The notes beneath the pieces were generated by a model. That model ran no database searches and was not told the DNA's origin. It saw only the letters and a list, made by a program, of their open reading frames with translations. A program made the translations under genes and the position numbers. 12,500 bases of DNA from NCBI GenBank assembly GCA_012295275.1, contig CM022675.1, positions 6,253,332 to 6,265,831 of the forward strand. The letters are read 5' to 3'. Below are positions 8,327-12,500 of the stretch, in pieces (the stretch's first letter is position 1; the number at the start of each line of letters is the position of its first letter). The stretch is from Chrysomallon squamiferum. Its lineage: Eukaryota > Mollusca > Gastropoda > Neomphalida > Peltospiridae.

Positions 8327-8400
8327 ATCAACAGCAACAACAATAGTTAAAGAAACAGTAGTAGTAGCAGTAATATTACTACCATCGTCATCACAATCAA
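8124..8400. repeat. GAT/AAT array with a 70-bp perfect AAT-ATT palindrome
   Basis: GAT and AAT units (8124-8254) run into about 12 TAA units facing about 12 TTA units. The junction at 8289/8290 is the centre of a perfect palindrome with arms of about 35 bp (8255-8324). CAACAACAATA, GTAGTAGCAGTA and ATCGTCATC words follow to 8400. Aspartate/asparagine and isoleucine/methionine open frames here are repeat translations. Confidence 0.96.
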
Positions 8401-8721
8401 TATAAATAATGTCTTATGTCAAACATCAAATCAAAACGCTCCGAAGATTAAGAAGCTCTGTGTTTCTAACTGAAATGTTTTTTTCTTAAATGAGAGCCAA
8501 AAGCTTCTCTTTTAATCAGAATAATTTCCTGCGAGTCAAACGCAAATAATAAATTCGTGTTGGGTGGCTTAGACAGCGATATCTCTGTACAATAATTTAA
8601 TGTTTGTGTTTCCTGAAACCGGAAATTATTGCAGTGAAAAATGTGAGAATCAAAACAAATTCAGCTAGACCGGTTGATACACCTGTTTATTAATGTTACT
8701 TGCTAAGAAGACGAAAAAGAA
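8401..8721. other. Unique DNA, nothing recognised
   Basis: About 320 bp of single-copy-looking sequence with mixed composition. No coding frame, splice-flanked exon or RNA element could be supported. Confidence 0.45.
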
Positions 8722-9136
8722 AAGATACAGCAACAACAAAAACAACAACAACAGTAACAGTAACAATAATACTAATACTAAAAGTAATAATAATAACAAG
8801 TACTACTACTACTACTACTACTACAAGAAGAAGAACAAGAAGAACAAGAACAAGAGGAACAAGAAGAACAATAACAAGAACAAGAAGAAGAACAAGAAGA
8901 ACAAGAAGAAGAACAAAAAGAAGAACAAGAACAAGAAGAACAAGAAGAAGAACAAAAACAAGAACAAGAAGAACAAGAAGAAGAACAAGAAGAACAAAAA
9001 CAAGAACAAGAAGAACAAGAAGAACAAAAAGAAGAACAAGAAGAACAACAACAAGAACAAGAAGAACAAGAAGAACAAAAAAAGAACAAGAACAAGAAGA
9101 ACAAGAACAAGAAGAATAAGGAGAAGATGGAGAAGA
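8722..9136. repeat. (AAC)n-(TAC)n-(AAGAAC)n complex array with higher-order repeats
   Basis: AAC and AAT units (8728-8795) lead into a pure (TAC)n run (8802-8823), then about 310 bp of blocks, each a run of AAG or AAA ending in AAC. Block lengths are nearly all 3, 6, 9 or 12. The block order 6-6-9-12-9 starting at 8954 is partly repeated at 8996, a 42-bp period. One 11-nt block near 9076 breaks the triplet phase. Lysine/asparagine and arginine/threonine open frames reflect this periodicity and do not indicate a gene. Confidence 0.95.
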
Positions 9137-9654
9137 ATGAAAATAACGGAAATAAAATCAATAATTTGTCATTATATCTCCTGACTGTATTTTTGTAACA
9201 AACAGACACTGGAAAAAGTAGGTTCGAAAAATTCACAAAAACACTGAAACAACGAAGATGATTTTTAGCTTCTTTTTTTTTTTTATTCAGCGAACCCAAA
9301 TTTCATTCGCATGATCGGCCTAACAGCTGTTGATTGCGTTTTAAATGTGTTAGTCGTATAACTTTGAAGTCATTAGCCACAGTTCAACTAACGACTGCTG
9401 AATGCAATTCTCTTCTCCATTAGTAACATCTCTTTTAGAAATCTGCTGCCGTTGAAAATATGTCACGTAGACGTCAGGTACTGTCACGACATCGTTAAAT
9501 TCAGCTTAAGTTGAAATGTCAGTGGTGTGTGTGTGTGTTTGTTTGTTAATGTGAGTTCAATCATTAACAGATCATCAGCGACTGCGGAAATCACTGATGG
9601 TTTGGTTAAATAAATATCACAAGAAAAAACGTATGTATATATATACAGAGAGAT
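9137..9654. other. Unique DNA, no gene recognised
   Basis: Mixed-composition sequence with a T14 run near 9271 and a short (GT)n near 9525. GACGTC occurs near 9470 but not as the full TGACGTCA palindrome. No exon could be supported. Confidence 0.45.
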
Positions 9655-9784
9655 AAATTGATAGATTCACAGATATTTAGCTAGAGAAAGTGAAAGAGGG
9701 AGAAAGAGGGAGTGAGAGAGACACAGAGAGAGAGAGAGAGAAATTGATAGATACACAGATATTTAGCTAGAGAAAGTGAAAGAG
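9655..9784. repeat. Two copies of a ~43-bp segment at 86-bp spacing
   Basis: AAATTGATAGAT followed by CACAGATATTTAGCTAGAG and AAAGTGAAAGAG occurs at 9655-9697 and again at 9741-9783. The only difference I see is T versus A at the twelfth base. Purine-rich GGGAGAAAG and GAGA sequence separates them. The spacing suggests an 86-bp tandem duplication whose second half has since become GA repeat. Confidence 0.93.
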
Positions 9785-10494
<710 letters not shown>

Positions 10495-10621
10495 TTAATA
10501 ACTACAATAACAACAACAGAAATAGCAACTACTACAACAAAAACAAAAACAACAACAACAACAAAGCAACATAAACACCACCACCAACAACGCCACCAAA
10601 ACCAACAACCGAAGCAGCAGC

Positions 10622-10657
<36 letters not shown>

Positions 10658-10682
10658 AATAATAATAAAGAAAAGAAAAGAA
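10495..10682. repeat. (CAA)n array with CCA/CAG variants and an AAT tail
   Basis: CAA units with interspersed ACC, AGC and AAA variants (10495-10618) are followed by about 12 perfect CAA units (10619-10655), a few AAT units and an AAAGAAAAG tail. Confidence 0.94.
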
Positions 10683-10941
10683 GAATTATTTTATCTTTTA
10701 AATCATGTCTTCTGCAGACGCGAGGTGTCATGTTGAAGCAAGTTCTTAGCCCTTTCGATTAAAGATTGATAAGGTCAGCCCAGTCACATAAAATGCTAGA
10801 ATCCCGTAGATTATTTATGACAAGCACCGCAACACGCAAACCTTAACATTCTGTGATGAATTAATGCTGTAAGTCGCACAACATTGTTTTATAGCTGTAA
10901 ACTGAAAATCTAAATTAAATAAATATATTTTTGTTTGTCTC

Positions 10942-10943
<2 letters not shown>
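10683..10943. other. Unique DNA, nothing recognised
   Basis: Mixed sequence with no supported gene. TTCTGCAGAC near 10711 also occurs near 10359 as TTCTGCAGACACGAG versus TTCTGCAGACGCGAG here, a short shared word of unknown meaning. Confidence 0.45.
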
Positions 10944-10972
<29 letters not shown>

Positions 10973-11031
10973 GTTCTCTTTAAATTTTGATTCGTTCTTT
11001 CTTTCTACTTAATTTCAGCTTTTAATTAATT

Positions 11032-11066
<35 letters not shown>
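10944..11066. repeat. Two long poly-T runs separated by unique sequence
   Basis: T runs of about 29 (10944-10972) and 32 (11034-11066) flank 60 bp of AT-rich sequence. Two such runs in the same orientation would fit tails of minus-strand retroposed fragments, but no element body is recognisable. Confidence 0.9.
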
Positions 11067-11177
11067 CATTTATCTAGTTATTTGTTTTTACCATGGATGC
11101 TTCAGAAAATTTGTTTGTTTCCTTGTTTGTTTTTCAATTTCTTTGCTTCGTTAATTTTATTTCTTTTATTTTTTAAC

Positions 11178-11300
11178 GTCCTGGTCTTCATTTTAAAAAA
11201 AAAAATAACCAAAACATGGCTTTATTTTCTTTTCTTTTCGTTTCTTTTTTTCATGCTTTTTTTTTTCTTCTTCTTCTTCTTCTTTTTCTTTACGAATCTG
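11178..11300. repeat. Pyrimidine-rich tract with TTTTC and (CTT)n words
   Basis: T-rich sequence with irregular TTTTCTTTTC words ends in five CTT units near 11265-11282. An A10 run at 11195-11205 interrupts the strand bias. Confidence 0.8.
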
Positions 11301-11429
11301 TGCTGACATCTGGAGAACAAAAAAAAATTCAATTTGTCCTGCATCGCCCACGCACAGTCCCGTGCCAAGATTTCTAAATTCCAAATTTACCAAAGCGGAA
11401 CAGCGACCAAATTTAATACGAGTCTCCTA

Positions 11430-11830
11430 GAGCCCACTCTAATTTTATTTCAGCGCCGCTTCCGAGTAACGAGAGAGAGAAAAGGGTTAACGGCGTAATC
11501 ACGTCGTCTGCAGTTCAATTCGATAGTCGTTAGAAATCGAAAATCGCGATAAATGCCACATTCTCTGGATTAGAAGCAATCTGTGCGAAATGCGCATTAC
11601 CGGAAGAACAAACACGGCCGCGAATTGGCTTTTTTTTTTTTTTTTTTTCGGTGGTTTTCGGCGTCGCTCGCCGTTTAACGTGTTTTGACGCCGAATCGAC
11701 GTAACCCACACGCGTTTGATGGTAGAGGTTTCTGCAGGACTGATGCTGCTGTGTTAGACGTTTGACAGTAAACGCAAAGAGACAGAAAGGTGTGAGAAGT
11801 CGACCGCGGTAAGAATTGTGATATCTCTTT
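11430..11830. promoter_or_regulatory. CpG-rich stretch, possible promoter or 5' exon of a neighbouring gene
   Basis: About 400 bp contain thirty or so CpG dinucleotides, far above the surrounding repeats, interrupted by a T18 run (11631-11648). On the plus strand, CCGCG|GTAAGAATT at 11804-11817 is a good donor. A 12-codon open frame starts at ATG 11719 and stops at TAG 11755, as a short upstream ORF might. On the minus strand a 108-codon frame is open (11856-11530), but its protein is unrecognised and contains a lysine run from the T tract. No gene can be asserted. Confidence 0.3.
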
Positions 11831-11878
11831 AGCATTTTGATTATTACGTAAAGCACGTCATGTAGGCGTTGTCTTTGT

Positions 11879-11903
<25 letters not shown>
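11879..11903. repeat. (TA)12 tract
   Basis: A perfect TA run that passes into TGTGTGTCTGTGTCC. Confidence 0.93.
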
Positions 11904-11909
<6 letters not shown>

Positions 11910-11947
11910 CTGTGTCCTCCTACGAAGTCACTGACCGCTCGTGATAG

Positions 11948-12034
11948 TCTTCTTCTTCTTCTTCTTTTTCTTCTCCTTCTTCTTCTTCTTCTTCTTCTTC
12001 TTCTTCTTCTTCTTCTTCTTCTTCTTTTCTTCTT

Positions 12035-12065
<31 letters not shown>

Positions 12066-12085
12066 TTCTTATTATTATTATTATA
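11948..12085. repeat. (TTC)n array (GAA on the minus strand) with ATT tail
   Basis: About 40 TTC units have only a few interruptions (TTTTTC, TCCTTC, TTTTCTTC). They are followed by TTATTCTTATTATTATTATT. It is a homopurine/homopyrimidine triplet tract of roughly 120 bp. Poly-Leu, Phe, Ser, Arg, Lys or Glu open frames in this region are artefacts. Confidence 0.97.
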
Positions 12086-12159
12086 GAACAATTAATAATA
12101 ATAAAAACAAAAGTAAAAACTCCGACGACAATAGCATCATGTATTTTATGATTATAATT

Positions 12160-12166
12160 GTCTGCC

Positions 12167-12203
<37 letters not shown>

Positions 12204-12475
12204 CTTTTTGATTATGTATTTTCATCGTTTGATAATCGTATCATAATTAAATGCAATCGATATTAATTATTTTTGATAGCAGTATGTTTAGGATTGTTGT
12301 GTTGTTTGATCTTGTGCTTTTTTTGTGGGATTTTTATTTTTATTATTATTATTTTTTTTTTTTTTAGTTTATATATTTTTTTTTGTTCTTATTGATTGTT
12401 TCTTTATTTCTGTCTTTCTTTCTTGTCTCTTTCTATCTTTTTTCTTTCCTTCTTTTTTTTTTTTTTTTTTAAATT
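12160..12475. repeat. T-rich tract with (TTTTC)n, T runs and TTTC words
   Basis: Four TTTTC units and a T18 run (12168-12202), an ATT/T run (12333-12365), and CTTTCTTTCTTG-type words ending in a T20 run (12404-12470). Between them is AT-rich sequence with no coding signal. Confidence 0.85.
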
Positions 12476-12500
12476 TTGATTTACTTGTTGTTGTTTAATT

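Noticed and set aside
8693-9184. 163-codon Lys/Asn-rich frame and overlapping Arg/Thr and Ser/Cys frames
   Set aside because: All arise from the AAGAAC array. An 11-nt block breaks the triplet phase and no non-repeat protein sequence is joined to them.
10944-11066. Poly-T runs as tails of minus-strand retrotransposons
   Set aside because: No target-site duplications, reverse-transcriptase motifs or SINE promoter boxes were found beside them. Poly-T runs are common throughout the window.
11530-11856. 108-codon minus-strand open frame
   Set aside because: Contains a lysine run from the T18 tract, matches no family I recognise, and shows no supporting splice or promoter context.

Overview
This window reads as nuclear DNA from an invertebrate animal, most likely a marine lophotrochozoan such as a mollusc. 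The evidence is an AT-rich background, dense and varied microsatellites, an intron-split gene, and the protein family of that gene. Carbohydrate-binding (CHB_HEX) beta-N-acetylhexosaminidases of the chitobiase type occur in bacteria and in several marine invertebrates. The species cannot be named from the sequence. Nothing looks prokaryotic or viral, and there is no CRISPR array.

Only one gene is well supported. It lies on the minus strand, and its 5' part fills the left half of the window. A long exon (1632 down to 910) encodes the N-terminal CHB_HEX-like domain of a chitobiase/GH20 hexosaminidase and the beginning of the following GH20b-like domain. It has a clean acceptor (TTTCACAG) and a plausible donor, and both flanking introns are phase 1. 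A short first coding exon (5522 down to 5480) fits upstream. It has an ATG with an in-frame TGA 24 nt before it, 14 signal-peptide-like codons, and a GGTAAGA donor that is also phase 1. Joined, the two exons give a secreted protein of about 255 residues so far. The catalytic GH20 domain must lie beyond the left edge (coordinates below 1). The joining intron is 3,847 nt and is packed with simple repeats.

Layout. Positions 1-909: downstream intron with a decayed tandem repeat and (GTTT)n(AGAT)n. 910-1632: hexosaminidase exon. 1633-5479: intron with (AAT)n, (ACAT)n-(CA)n-(TA)n, (AGT)n, a 76-bp pure (CT)n run, AAT/ATT hairpins, and a CpG-dense CRE-containing patch. 5480-5700: first coding exon and probable promoter or 5' UTR with a perfect 22-bp duplication. 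5700-12500: upstream DNA with no recognised gene. It contains (TATG)n, (GAAA)n, a large (AAT)/(ATT) palindrome, an AAGAAC-type array with higher-order structure, a roughly 470-bp purine (GA)n region, (CAA)n, (TTC)n and many poly-T runs. A CpG-rich stretch near 11430-11830 could be the promoter or first exon of a neighbouring gene, but no protein is recognisable there.

Nearly every other open reading frame is a microsatellite read as protein. By eye, about a quarter of the window is tandem repeat. I found no clear evidence of a novel biological system. The most useful leads are the split hexosaminidase gene, its duplicated 5' element, its repeated CRE palindromes, and the structure of some repeat arrays.
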